This document shows, one piece after another, positions 25,154 to 34,800 of a DNA stretch of 47,343 nt. The stretch is from positions 1-47,343 of the forward strand of contig JARKOX010000117.1 in assembly GCA_029975525.1 (NCBI GenBank). The letters are read 5' to 3'. Position numbers and translations under genes: made by a program. This DNA is from Prolixibacteraceae bacterium. Its GTDB lineage: Bacteria; Bacteroidota; Bacteroidia; Bacteroidales; Prolixibacteraceae. The notes beneath the pieces are model-generated. The model did not search any database and had not been told where the DNA came from. It saw nothing but the letters and a program-made list of their open reading frames with translations. How positions within the stretch are numbered: the stretch's first letter is position 1; each line of letters starts with the position of its first letter.

Positions 25154-25765
25154 ATGAAAGAAATTATTTATCAGGTCATTCAACAGGAAGCCGAGGCTGT
25201 CCGCAATATCCCGGTGACGGATGGTTTCCCCCGGGCTGCCGAGATCATCTACGAACGGGTCCATCTGAAAAAGGGGAAACTGGTAGCCAGCGGCATGGGA
25301 AAAGCCGGGCAGATTGCCCTGAATATTGCCACCACCTTCAGCAGTACCGGCACTCCTTCGGTCTTTCTGCATCCCAGCGATTCGCAACACGGCGATCTGG
25401 GGGTCATCCAGGAAAACGATGTACTGCTGCTCATCTCCAACTCGGGAAAAACCCGCGAAATCCTCGAACTGGTTGACCTGGCCGGTAAACTCTACCCCAA
25501 CCTGCTGCTGATCGTGATCACCGGCAACCAGGAGAGCGAGCTGGCCCGGATGGCCGAAGTTTGCCTGTTCACCGGAAACCCGTCCGAAGTTTGCCCGCTG
25601 GGCCTCACCCCCAGCACTTCAACCACTATCATGACCGTCATTGGCGACGTGCTGATGGTGTTGCTGATGCACAAAATCAGGTTCACCAGCGAAGAGTACG
25701 CCAAACGCCATCATGGCGGCTATCTCGGCGATAAATCACGGGAACTGGCCCGTAACAAAAAATAA
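25154..25765 (+). CDS. kdsD: SIS-domain sugar isomerase, KdsD-like
   Basis: A 203-residue single SIS domain close to arabinose-5-phosphate isomerase, which makes the precursor of Kdo for LPS. Signs are KLVASGMGKAGQIALNIATTFSSTGTPSVFLHPSDSQHGDLGVI near residues 42-85, the sugar-phosphate loop LLISNSGKTREILEL near 93, and GLTPSTSTTIMTVIGD near 154. The two CBS domains of E. coli KdsD are missing; short SIS-only isomerases of this kind are known, including in Bacteroides. ATG 25154 is chosen since the longer frame opens within a promoter box. It is followed by an isochorismatase-family gene and walJ at short spacings, so these form an operon. Confidence 0.82.
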   Translation: MKEIIYQVIQQEAEAVRNIPVTDGFPRAAEIIYERVHLKKGKLVASGMGKAGQIALNIATTFSSTGTPSVFLHPSDSQHGDLGVIQENDVLLLISNSGKTREILELVDLAGKLYPNLLLIVITGNQESELARMAEVCLFTGNPSEVCPLGLTPSTSTTIMTVIGDVLMVLLMHKIRFTSEEYAKRHHGGYLGDKSRELARNKK

Positions 25766-25784
25766 AACATTATCCTTTTCAGCT

Positions 25785-26327
25785 ATGAGAATTACAACAG
25801 AAAACACCACCGCCCTGGTGATCGACATCCAGGAGCGGCTTTTCCCGGCGATGTCGGACCAGGAAGAGTTACTGAAAAACTGCCGCATCCTGCTACAAGG
25901 GTTGGAGGCGCTCGAAATACCGGTTGTCGTTACCCAGCAATATACCAAAGGACTGGGTGAAACCATCCCCGAAATCCGCGAAGTGATCCCCCACTTTGAA
26001 CCGTTCGAAAAACGCGACTTCAGCTGCTGCGACGAGCCAACCGTCATCGAAAAGCTGAAATCGCTGAACAGCCGCAACGTAATCCTTTTCGGTATTGAAG
26101 CGCACGTGTGTGTCCTGCAAACGGCCATTGACCTGAAAGCTGCCGGCTTCAACCCGGTTGTGGTTACCGACTGCATTTCGTCGCGCTCGCCCAAAAGTGT
26201 GGAAGTGGCCAAAGAGCGGTTCCGTTACGAAGGAATCCTGATGACTTCCTGCGAATCGGTACTTTTTGAGCTGACCCGTACCTCGGCAGCCCCGCAGTTC
26301 CGCACAATCTCCAAACTGGTGAAATAA
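25785..26327 (+). CDS. Isochorismatase-family cysteine hydrolase
   Basis: A 180-residue cytoplasmic hydrolase. The catalytic Asp is in ALVIDIQERLFP near residue 14, the Lys in FEKRDFSCCDEP near 80, and the nucleophilic Cys in LFGIEAHVCVLQTAIDLKAAGF near 112, with the cis-peptide region before it. This triad is typical of the family that includes nicotinamidase and YcaC. The YcaC-like subgroup is the best fit from VTDCISSRSPKSVEVAKERF. The substrate is unknown. Start ATG 25785 (MRITTENTTALVID) lies 19 bases after the SIS gene; the longer frame overlaps that gene and lacks family similarity. Confidence 0.85.
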   Translation: MRITTENTTALVIDIQERLFPAMSDQEELLKNCRILLQGLEALEIPVVVTQQYTKGLGETIPEIREVIPHFEPFEKRDFSCCDEPTVIEKLKSLNSRNVILFGIEAHVCVLQTAIDLKAAGFNPVVVTDCISSRSPKSVEVAKERFRYEGILMTSCESVLFELTRTSAAPQFRTISKLVK

Positions 26328-26355
26328 TTTTCCGGAAGAAACTTAAATTCAGACC

Positions 26356-27117
26356 ATGATCGAAATTTGCGCGTTGGCTTCGGGCAGCAATGGAAACTGC
26401 TACTACATCGGCAACCAGCACGATGCCATCCTGATCGACGCCGGCATATCGGCCCGGCTTACGCTGACCCGGATGGCTTCACGCGGACTGGCTCCCGAAA
26501 AGCTGAAGGCGATTTTTATTACCCACGAACACTTCGACCACGCCCGCGGCGCCCGCGTGCTCAGCAAAAAACTGGGAATTGCCGTGTATTATACCCGCCC
26601 AACCTGGAATGCCATCCCGTCGTCGGACAGACCGCTGTTGTCGCAGTTTTTTGAACCCGGCGACGCCATTTCAAGCGGATCGTTTACGGTTCATGCAATC
26701 CTGAAAAACCACGATGCAGCCCAACCCTGCTCTTTCCGGGTGGAACACAACGGCAGGCAGGTCGGCGTTTTTACCGATATCGGCGAACCGTGTGACAAAA
26801 TCAAGACTTCGTTGCAACAGTGCCACGCCGTCTTCCTCGAAACCAATTACGATGAGAAGATGCTTTGGGAAGGCTCCTACCCTTTTCCGCTCAAAAAAAG
26901 AGTTGCCTCCGAAGTGGGCCACCTCTCCAATGTGCAGGCGCTCGAACTGGTGCAGCAGCATGCGGCCCCGCACCTGGAATGTATCTTCCTGAGCCATCTG
27001 TCGAAAGAGAACAACACGCCGGAGAAAGCGCTGGAAACTTTTACGCCGCTGCAGCAGCGCTGCCGGATAAAACTTACCTCGCGCTCAGAAGCCGGCGAAG
27101 TATACCTGCTGAAATAA
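26356..27117 (+). CDS. MBL-fold metallo-hydrolase, WalJ/YycJ-like
   Basis: A 253-residue metallo-beta-lactamase-fold protein. CALASGSNGNCYYIG at the start and ITHEHFDHARGARVLSKKLGI near residue 55 carry the HxHxDH metal motif. Later ligands are in NHDAAQPCSFRV, FTDIGEPCDKI, LETNYDEKMLWEGSYPFPLKKRVASEVGHLSN near 170 and CIFLSHLSKENN near 214. The YycJ/WalJ family is linked to DNA repair or cell-wall control (5'-exonuclease fold), but its role here is inferred. It is the last gene before the island: its TAA stop is the first codon of the left direct repeat, and the following hairpin terminates it. Confidence 0.9.
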   Translation: MIEICALASGSNGNCYYIGNQHDAILIDAGISARLTLTRMASRGLAPEKLKAIFITHEHFDHARGARVLSKKLGIAVYYTRPTWNAIPSSDRPLLSQFFEPGDAISSGSFTVHAILKNHDAAQPCSFRVEHNGRQVGVFTDIGEPCDKIKTSLQQCHAVFLETNYDEKMLWEGSYPFPLKKRVASEVGHLSNVQALELVQQHAAPHLECIFLSHLSKENNTPEKALETFTPLQQRCRIKLTSRSEAGEVYLLK

Positions 27118-27213
27118 GAAAAGCGCCTCCGGAAGTAAATCCGGGAGGCGCTTTTCTTTGATCCCCGCAACAGTGTCAGTGCGTTTCTGTTCCGTTCAGC
27201 AAATTGTCGCTGA
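27115..27213. repeat. Left direct repeat of the island (lysC tail copy)
   Basis: This 99-base stretch matches 44711-44809 at 91 of 99 positions with no gaps; the last 31 bases (27183-27213) are identical. It includes the walJ stop, the terminator hairpin and, on the minus strand, a stranded copy of the last codons of lysC ending with its TGA (complement of 27176-27178). The real lysC end lies in the right copy. Repeats of a gene's 3' end on both sides of foreign DNA are typical of site-specific integration. Confidence 0.85.
27118..27160. terminator. Strong bidirectional terminator after walJ
   Basis: A perfect 13-bp stem, GAAAAGCGCCTCC (27118-27130) with GGAGGCGCTTTTC (27144-27156), is flanked by A-run and T-run so it can act on both strands. 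A nearly identical hairpin is in the right repeat. Confidence 0.85.
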
Positions 27214-27295
27214 ATAAATTACCAAAAACAACCCAACACTCCCCTCTAAAAAAATATCAGCCAATTTAATTTCTTTTAAAGTTTTCTTTTTATTT

Positions 27296-27315
27296 GTTAG
27301 TTAATATTTACTAAC
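27296..27315. promoter_or_regulatory. Operator of the cyclase operon (copy 1)
   Basis: GTTAGTTAATATTTACTAAC is a near-palindrome, symmetric except at positions 7 and 14. Its exact reverse complement lies upstream of the RND operon at 37158-37177. Its right arm overlaps TAACTTCG (27312-27319), a one-mismatch -7 box. The cyclase ATG is 24 bases downstream. A TetR-type repressor bound here would block the promoter. Confidence 0.75.
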
Positions 27316-27339
27316 TTCGATTTGTAATTCAAATTTAAA

Positions 27340-28692
27340 ATGGCAACTGTAAAAAAAACATATCATCCAGCGGAGGATGAAAGCATTGAGTGGCTATTCA
27401 ACACCGAAATCATTCATAGTGAAAAACTGCGTGCCACAATCCTTACAGGCATTTTAGGATTAGAAGCAATGCTCCTTATGATTATCTACTTTTTCTATCG
27501 CGATCAGTACCTTTTGCTATTTACCACCCACATTGCCATTCACGCAATTCTCATTTTCACCTTAATCATTATTATTTATGAGTTGCTGGTTCTCTATCTC
27601 ATAGGTAGAAAAACCCAATTTTTTCTGGTTCACAGGGATATCCTAAATTTCTTCAACGGATTTGCTGAAATTACTCTCCTTTCCATTTTATTTGTTTTAA
27701 TAATTGAGTACTCCGGTCAGCCTGCAATCCTCCAAGCCCCGGCGACCCTAACTTATTTTGTCCTCATCGTACTTTCCACGTTGAGGCTCAATTTTAAACT
27801 TTCAATTTTTTCCGGAGCATTAGCAGCTACAGAATATGTAGCTATTTCACTTTATTATTCCACACATTTCAGGAATATTCCCGCAGACCATTTTTATCCA
27901 GACCTAACGGGTATGCAGTACCTTGGACAGGGAGTTATCTTGCTGATTTCGGGTATTTCTGCAGGATTTGTAGCCGACCTGATTAGAAAAAACATACGAG
28001 TTTCAAGACAAAATATTAAAGAAAAAAATGACATAATCGATTTATTTGGGCAACAAATCTCTCCTCAGATTGTGAATAGTATTCTTGAAAAAAGAGATGA
28101 ACTTTCGGGTGTCCGGAAAAAGGTTTGTGTCATGTTTCTCGACATCCGTAATTTCACGCCTTTTGTCGAAACACATACTCCGGAGGAAGTTGTTGCTTAC
28201 CTGAACAAACTTTTTCACTTTATGATTACTATCATTCAGATGTACGATGGTGTAATCAACCAGTTTTTGGGCGACGGATTCATGGCCACCTTTGGCGCTC
28301 CGGTTTCAAAAGGGAATATTTCACAAAAGGCCGTTCTGGCCTCGAAGGAGATCATCAAGATCGTCAAACAGCAAAACAGAGCAGGAAGTATTCCTAAAAC
28401 GCGCATTGGCATAGGCCTCCACTATGGGGAGGCGGTCATTGGGAATATCGGTTCTTCGTTACGAAAACAATATTCAATCACCGGCAACGTAGTTATAATG
28501 GCGTCACGCATTGAGCAACTCAACAAATTATTTGACTCACAACTCATCATTTCAGAAGAAGTTTTTAACGAACTTGAAGCGGGAGCAAAAGGAGGGTTTA
28601 TGCGTAAAGAGACATTGGAAGTTAAAGGAATTAACCGACCTTTTTCTCTTTACATTTTTCAAGAAAATAAAACTCAAAAAAAAGAACCATGA
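27340..28692 (+). CDS. Membrane-bound class III nucleotide cyclase
   Basis: A 450-residue inner-membrane protein. Residues about 30-215 hold six hydrophobic segments, followed by a short linker helix and a cytoplasmic class III cyclase domain (about 255-435). The domain has VCVMFLDIRNFTPFVETHTPEEVVAYLN with the metal Asp at 268, INQFLGDGFMATFG with the second metal Asp at 312, and IGIGLHYGEAVIGNIGS. Specificity residues are unusual: Gln308 where adenylyl cyclases have Lys, and Y-S-I-T-G-N-V-V-I-M-A-S-R (378-390) where they have GDTVN-x-A-A-R, so the usual Asp is Asn383 and the transition-state Asn is Ile386; Arg390 remains. The product nucleotide is therefore open. The stop overlaps the next ATG by four bases (ATGA), giving tight coupling to an HD-PycTM protein. 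Confidence 0.88.
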   Translation: MATVKKTYHPAEDESIEWLFNTEIIHSEKLRATILTGILGLEAMLLMIIYFFYRDQYLLLFTTHIAIHAILIFTLIIIIYELLVLYLIGRKTQFFLVHRDILNFFNGFAEITLLSILFVLIIEYSGQPAILQAPATLTYFVLIVLSTLRLNFKLSIFSGALAATEYVAISLYYSTHFRNIPADHFYPDLTGMQYLGQGVILLISGISAGFVADLIRKNIRVSRQNIKEKNDIIDLFGQQISPQIVNSILEKRDELSGVRKKVCVMFLDIRNFTPFVETHTPEEVVAYLNKLFHFMITIIQMYDGVINQFLGDGFMATFGAPVSKGNISQKAVLASKEIIKIVKQQNRAGSIPKTRIGIGLHYGEAVIGNIGSSLRKQYSITGNVVIMASRIEQLNKLFDSQLIISEEVFNELEAGAKGGFMRKETLEVKGINRPFSLYIFQENKTQKKEP

Positions 28693-29837
28693 AAATTGAT
28701 GAAACGATTATCAGGAAGACCGAAGAATTTGTGTCGGATATGTTAAAAAACGAAACTCCAAAGGGGTATACTTATCATACCCTGGCACACACCCTTGAAG
28801 TAGTTGAAAATTCCATTTTCATCGGAAAGAGAGAAAACCTGTCTGATGAAGAGATGGGGGTTTTATGCATTGCTGCATGGTTTCACGATATCGGCTATAC
28901 CAAAAAATACATTGGCCATGAAGTGGAAAGTGCATCAATGGCTGAGCAGTTTCTGAAAGACCTGGGGGTCGGCAATAATGTAAAGACCGAAGTGAAGGAA
29001 AGTATTCTTGCCACCACCTTCCCTCAGATGCCCAAAAGCAAGATTGCAAAGGTATTATGCGACGCAGATTTTATGCACCTGGGCCAGGAAAATTATTTCG
29101 ATCTGTCGGAACAACTCAGACAGGAATTAAAAAACACAGGCATTAAAAAACTAAAAAAAGCTGAGTTTGACAGATACTCTATCAAACTTTTCGAAGAACA
29201 CGTTTATTTTACTGCATACTGCAAGGAAGTTGTCTCCGAAGGGAAGGCTAAAAATCTGGATCTGCTGAAAAAAAGAGCGGCAATAAAAGAAATCGGCACA
29301 AAACAAAAAAAATCAACAAGATACTCCCGGGGTGTCGATTCCATGTTCAAACTTACAGCCCGAAACCAGATTAATCTGAGCCAGATTGCCGACAACAAAT
29401 CCAATATCCTCATTTCACTCAACAGTATTATCATTTCACTTGCCTTAGCCACATTGGTCAGCAAATTCAAACAAGAACCAGCCATAATAGCGCCCAGTGT
29501 AATTTTTATCTTTTTCAGTTTGCTAACTATTGTGCTGGCAATCCTTTCCACCCGCCCCAATATCTCTTCCGGGAAATTCAGTCTGAAGGAGGTAAAACAG
29601 CAAAAGATAAATCTTCTCTTTTTTGGCAATTTCTATAATATGCAGTCGGAAGAATATGAACAGGCTATTAAAGAAATGATCAACGACGATTTCTATTTGT
29701 ATTCTACCCTAACAAAAGACCAGTACTCACTGGGGAAAGTATTAGCAAAAAAATACCATTGGCTCCGCTGGGCTTATAATGTGTTTATGATCGGGTTAGT
29801 AGTTTCGGTAAGCACCTTTTTGTTTGTACTTATCTGA
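28689..29837 (+). CDS. HD phosphohydrolase fused to PycTM-like effector domain
   Basis: A 382-residue two-part protein. The N-terminal HD domain has YHTLAHTLEVV (His30, His34), AAWFHDIGYTKKYIGHEVES with the His66-Asp67 pair, and LCDADFMHLG with Asp125/127, a complete metal phosphohydrolase set able to cut cyclic nucleotides or related substrates. From about residue 215 comes a domain with RNQINLSQIADNKSNILISLNSIIISLALATLV, a second membrane segment near 264-285, and a third at 362-382. This matches the DUF5706/PycTM domain known as the membrane effector of Pycsar anti-phage systems. It overlaps the cyclase gene by four bases. A cyclase plus PycTM pair is the core of Pycsar; the added HD domain and the membrane cyclase differ from the described form. 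Family match is from memory. Confidence 0.82.
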   Translation: MKIDETIIRKTEEFVSDMLKNETPKGYTYHTLAHTLEVVENSIFIGKRENLSDEEMGVLCIAAWFHDIGYTKKYIGHEVESASMAEQFLKDLGVGNNVKTEVKESILATTFPQMPKSKIAKVLCDADFMHLGQENYFDLSEQLRQELKNTGIKKLKKAEFDRYSIKLFEEHVYFTAYCKEVVSEGKAKNLDLLKKRAAIKEIGTKQKKSTRYSRGVDSMFKLTARNQINLSQIADNKSNILISLNSIIISLALATLVSKFKQEPAIIAPSVIFIFFSLLTIVLAILSTRPNISSGKFSLKEVKQQKINLLFFGNFYNMQSEEYEQAIKEMINDDFYLYSTLTKDQYSLGKVLAKKYHWLRWAYNVFMIGLVVSVSTFLFVLI

Positions 29838-29910
29838 ATTTGCCCTATCTTGAATTTCAACTGCTGATTATTCATCCTTATCATTCTAACCGTAAAACAA
29901 AAAGAGAACA

Positions 29911-31791
29911 ATGAAGACAACAAAAAGTAGAGAACATGCTCTGTCTCATATTGACAACATTATCAGCAAGGCCAAACGTCTGGAAGATAAATATCATAAA
30001 CTCATTTCAGAAGTGGATCCCCTGTATCGTGAAAGTGCACTGAACCTTTTGCACTATCTCGCCCTCCGGAGCTTTGACACAGGTGGGGTACAGCAATGGC
30101 TCAGGTACAAAGGAATGCCTGACCTTGTCAATATCGAAGGTCATGTAATGAAAAACCTGCTCGTAACCAGGGCTATTATCTCTACTCCTGCCCAAAAAGA
30201 AGATTCCGCACTACAAAAAAAATATGTCAATAAAAAAAAGAGCGAGAAACTGTTGGGCAGGAATACCAGAAGCTTGTTAGGGAACAGACCGAATAACAGA
30301 AGTACCCGTATCATGGTTACTTTATCGTCGAAGGTAGCCCAGGATTACAAAATCGCCAGCCAACTGATGAGAAAAGGAATGAACAGCGTCCGTATCAACT
30401 GTGCCCACGACAATGAGCAGATATGGGAGCAGATGATCAGGAATGTGCAAAAGGCAAGTGAAGCTGCCAACAGGAAGTGTACAATTATAATGGATCTTGG
30501 AGGTCCAAAATTGCGAACAGGTCCTATGCAGCCAGGACCACAGGTAGTGTTTATTGAACCCCGCCGCAATCTGCTGGGAGCAGTAGAACGGCCAGCACGT
30601 GTTTGGATAGCGCCTCCGGGCATACCGCCACCCGGAAATATTGCCGATGCTGTTATTCCGGTGAGCGAATCGTTTATTCAAAAAATAAAAAGGAAAAACA
30701 TTTTGTGGTTTACCGATTCGCGCGGAAAAAAAAGACAGATTACCATCGAACGAAAACAGGGAAAAGGCAGGTGGGGATTGTGTAGTGATTCGGCTTACAT
30801 TACCACCGGCACCGAACTGGTACTGAACAAGATCAAAGAGAGCGGAAAAGAAAAAAACTACGTAGGCGAACTGATGCCTGCCGAGCAAGTTATTGTCCTG
30901 CGCATTGGCGACAGGTTATTACTTCAAAGCCAACAGCTGCCGGGCGAACCAGCCAAATACGACTCTCAGGGAAACCTTACCAGTCCGGCACATATTTCCT
31001 GCACCATGCCCGAAATATTTCAGGATATTAAAGCTGGCGAGCCTGTTTTCATCAACGACGGGAAAATAGAAGGAATTGTTGAAAGCGCAATAAAGGAAGA
31101 GATAGTAGTATTAATCACCAATGCAGGCAAATCAGGCAGTAAATTGAGGGCCGGCAAAGGCATTAACTTTCCGAAGTCTAAATTAAAAATCAGGGGATTA
31201 ACCGAAAAAGACCAGGAAGATCTTGCTTTTGTAGCTCAACATGCCCATGTGGTCAGCCTCTCGTTTGTAAATCAGGCCAGTGACGTAAAAGAGTTACAAA
31301 TTGAACTGGAAAAATATCCGGTCAAGCCGGGAATAATTCTGAAAATTGAAACCCAAAAAGGATTCGAGAACCTTCCGGAAATTCTGTTACAGGCCATGCA
31401 AACCTACCCGGTAGGTATAATGATTGCCCGCGGTGACCTGGCTATTGAAACCGGATGGGAAAATTTTGCCACTATCCAGGAAGAGATTCTTCGGATTGGT
31501 AAAGCAGCCCATGTTCCTGTTATTTGGGCAACCCAGGTATTGGAAGTCCTGGCGAAAGAAGGAACCCCCACCCGATCGGAAATTACCGATGCCTTTCTGT
31601 CTCAAAGGGCTGAATGTGTGATGCTGAATAAAGGTATTTACATTGAAAAAGCAGTAAGCACATTGAATAAAATCCTGATTAAAACAGAAAACCATCAGAA
31701 AAAAAAGCAAGAGATGCTGTCCAAACTGAAAAGTGACGAAGGACTGAGCCTCCAGCTTTCGGATTTTCAAGATCATCAACCCGTAACCTGA
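29911..31791 (+). CDS. Long pyruvate-kinase-like protein
   Basis: A 626-residue protein with a pyruvate kinase barrel but an unusual build. Residues 1-130 are an N-terminal domain with SALNLLHYLALRSFDTGGVQQWL, a mark of the long pyruvate-kinase-like family. The core has STRIMVTLSSKVAQDYKIASQLMRKGMNSVRINCAHD near 130, MDLGGPKLRTG near 194 (DTKGPEIRTG in true kinases), a large insertion in place of the B domain, ILKIETQKGFENLPEI with the catalytic Lys near 478, MIARGDLAIETGW near 504 and ATQVLEVLAKEGTPTRSEITDAF near 540. The C-terminal allosteric domain is missing; the protein ends soon after VMLNKGIYIEKAV. It may phosphorylate or dephosphorylate something other than ADP/pyruvate. It lies 73 bases after the HD-PycTM gene and 10 before the next, so it is in the operon. 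Confidence 0.85.
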   Translation: MKTTKSREHALSHIDNIISKAKRLEDKYHKLISEVDPLYRESALNLLHYLALRSFDTGGVQQWLRYKGMPDLVNIEGHVMKNLLVTRAIISTPAQKEDSALQKKYVNKKKSEKLLGRNTRSLLGNRPNNRSTRIMVTLSSKVAQDYKIASQLMRKGMNSVRINCAHDNEQIWEQMIRNVQKASEAANRKCTIIMDLGGPKLRTGPMQPGPQVVFIEPRRNLLGAVERPARVWIAPPGIPPPGNIADAVIPVSESFIQKIKRKNILWFTDSRGKKRQITIERKQGKGRWGLCSDSAYITTGTELVLNKIKESGKEKNYVGELMPAEQVIVLRIGDRLLLQSQQLPGEPAKYDSQGNLTSPAHISCTMPEIFQDIKAGEPVFINDGKIEGIVESAIKEEIVVLITNAGKSGSKLRAGKGINFPKSKLKIRGLTEKDQEDLAFVAQHAHVVSLSFVNQASDVKELQIELEKYPVKPGIILKIETQKGFENLPEILLQAMQTYPVGIMIARGDLAIETGWENFATIQEEILRIGKAAHVPVIWATQVLEVLAKEGTPTRSEITDAFLSQRAECVMLNKGIYIEKAVSTLNKILIKTENHQKKKQEMLSKLKSDEGLSLQLSDFQDHQPVT

Positions 31792-31801
31792 TTCCGGAAG
31801 T

Positions 31802-34800
31802 ATGCCAAAAAACCTAAAATACATTTGCATCCTCCTGGGGATAGCTATATCCGTATTTTCCCAGGGAAGCCTGGCGCATGCACAAGCGAAGGGGAGTTAC
31901 ACAGTTTTGATTACTGGAAATATTTATGGAAAAACGTCAAATTCTGCCTGGTCCCAAAAATGGCAGAATGAGACAACCGAACCAGAAAATTTTGCTTATT
32001 TGTTGGCCGGCAATGTGGTGGATGGCAAAACCGGCACCTTTCCTGAGAACCTGACAACCAATGAAAGCAAACCCGTTTTGATTGTTCCGGGGAAGGCTGA
32101 ATGGGCAAACGGGAGCCGAAAGGGGAAAGATTTCATTAAACAACTACCGTCAAATTTCTCTGAAAAGTTTAAAAACCCCGTTCATTTTATCGATGATGCT
32201 TGTCCGGGCCCAGAAGAAATTATTCTGACAGACTATCTGGTTGTGATCTTGATCGACACTTACTGGTGGGTTCACAAATTCGACAGGCGCTTCAGTAAAT
32301 GTGGCATTGAAACTCCTGCTGATATACTCATGCAGACAGAAGATATTATCCGAAGGCATTATAACGACAAACACATAATTGTAGCTGGTCACCATTCCTT
32401 GAGGAGCCAGGGGAATACAAGCGGACACTTCTCATCCAGGCAGTGGTTACTGAAGGCGCCCTATACCTTCTTCCGGAAACTGCCCGGCTCAAGACGTGAC
32501 AACCAGCATCCCGACTTTAAGGAGTTTCGCAAAGGGCTGCTATCCTTATTGAAAAAATACCCAGAACTGGTTTACGCCTCCGCCGGGGAAGCCAACCTCC
32601 AATATTTTCCTTATCATCAGACTCATTTTGTCATCTCCGGTTCCTGGCAAGACAGGGAGTATGTCCGTAAAAAACAACTTGCTTTCGGTTCAGATGAAAA
32701 CGGTTACGCCAGACTGGACTTCTCTTCCAGCGGAGAATGTTCCCTTTCCTTCGTCAGCAAAGAATCGGTCCTGTTCAAAAAAACAATTTATCACAAAAAG
32801 CTGGCTGCGGTAACTCCTGGAATTACGTTGTCCGGAGAACTACCGGACAGCATTATGGCAGTTGCAAGCTATCGCTACAGTATTACTGGACGTGGATATA
32901 AATGGTTGGGGAAAAACTATCGCAATATTTGGGAAACCCCGGTAAAAGTACCAGTGTTTAACCTAGGTGAGGAAAATGGAGGTTTGCATATTCTAAAACG
33001 TGGCGGCGGGCAACAAACCTATTCTTTAAGAATGGAAGACAACAAGGGAAAGCAATATGTTTTACGTTCCATTGACAAGCAGGTGGAAGGAGCCATGCCT
33101 AATGCCCTGCTAAACACCTTTGCTGTGGATCTGGTACAGGACCAGGTCTCGGCTTCCAATCCTTATGCAGCCCCGGTGGTAGCTGCACTTGCCGGATACT
33201 CCGGTATCGTTCATGTTAATCCCCGGGTGGTTTATGTTCACGATGATCCCCGTCTGGGGATTTACCAAAGAGATGTGGCCGGGCGCCTCTTCATTTTTGA
33301 AGAACGCCCCGATGGAGAGTGCAGTCACATGACCACTTTGGGAAGACCTCAAAATATCATCTCCACAGAAAAAGTGATAGAAAAAATTACTTACTCACCA
33401 TATCATTACGTAGATGTTGGCGCAGTACTGCGTGCCCGGTTATTCGATATTGTGATCAACGATTGGGACCGCCACGATGACCAGTGGCGCTGGGCCGGGT
33501 TCAGCCATAACCGAGAAACGGCCTATACTCCTATTCCACGCGACCGTGACCAGGCATTTTTTGTAAATAACGGTATCCTGCCCTGGATAGCTTCTCGTAA
33601 ATGGCTGTTACCAAAAATACAAGGCTTTACTGAGTTTACCCAAAACATGGAGGGACAATCATTCAATGCCCGCTTCTTCGACCGGACTTTTCTCTCCTCT
33701 GCCAACTGGGATGATTGGCTCCGCCAGACCGACTCATTAAAAACCCGGCTTACCCCCTCCAAAATCGATTCGGCCATGTATCTTTTCCCGAAAGAGATCT
33801 ATCCTTTATGTGGCCCGGAAACCAAACGCATAATGATGGAAAGAATTAAAAACCTGGAGCCAATGGCCCGAAAACTTTACCTTTCTCTTGCAAAGGAGGT
33901 AAGTGTTGCCGGTACCAGAGAACCCGATTTTTTCGAAATAAAAAGCTCTGACGATACAACAGTCACCATTTCAGTATACCACCTCAATAAAGACGGTGAA
34001 AAGGGACGGCTCTTTTTTCACCGTCAATTTTTTGCTTCAGAAACCCGAATGATTCTCCTTTATGGACTGGAGGGAGAAGATATTTTTGAACTGACCGGTA
34101 ACAGGATCGGCAAAATTGCAATAACTATTATCGGCGGAAAGGGAAGAGACAAAATAAAAGCAAAAGAAAAATTTTACATGGACAATATCGTAATTTACGA
34201 TGATATTGACACGGAGGTAGCTCCGGAAATTAGAAAAAAACTGAAAAGCCGTTACGATCAACATGCTTTAGAATATAACCGGGAAAACTTCAAATATGAT
34301 ATTATTTATCCAGGTATTTATTCCGGATACACCCCAGATGACGGAATATTCCTGGGAGGCGGTCCAATTTTCACCAAATATTCACGTTACCAGCAACAAC
34401 GCTACGAAATGATGGGAAATTATGCATCTGCCACCAACGCTTATAACCTTCGGTTCAAAGTACAAAAAAATTATCCGCTCAAACGCATGCTCCTTGACTT
34501 TAATGTTGATTACAGTTCTCCAGGGTATGTTGGCAATTTTGTGGGGATGGGAAACGTAACCCGCTGGGATCCTTCGAAACCGGAAGGATACTACAGGCTG
34601 CGAATGAGCCGTTCAGTACTGCGGACCGGCTTTGTCAGATGGCTGGATCCTAACCAGCTCCATCAAGCCGGAGTCAGTCTTTCTTTTAACCATACCGGTA
34701 CAGAGAAAACAAAAGGGCGATATGTTTCCCTTCCGGGGAACGGGTTGGATGAGAATGACCTGTCCTCTCATTTTTATACAGGTATTCACTTAAACTACAA

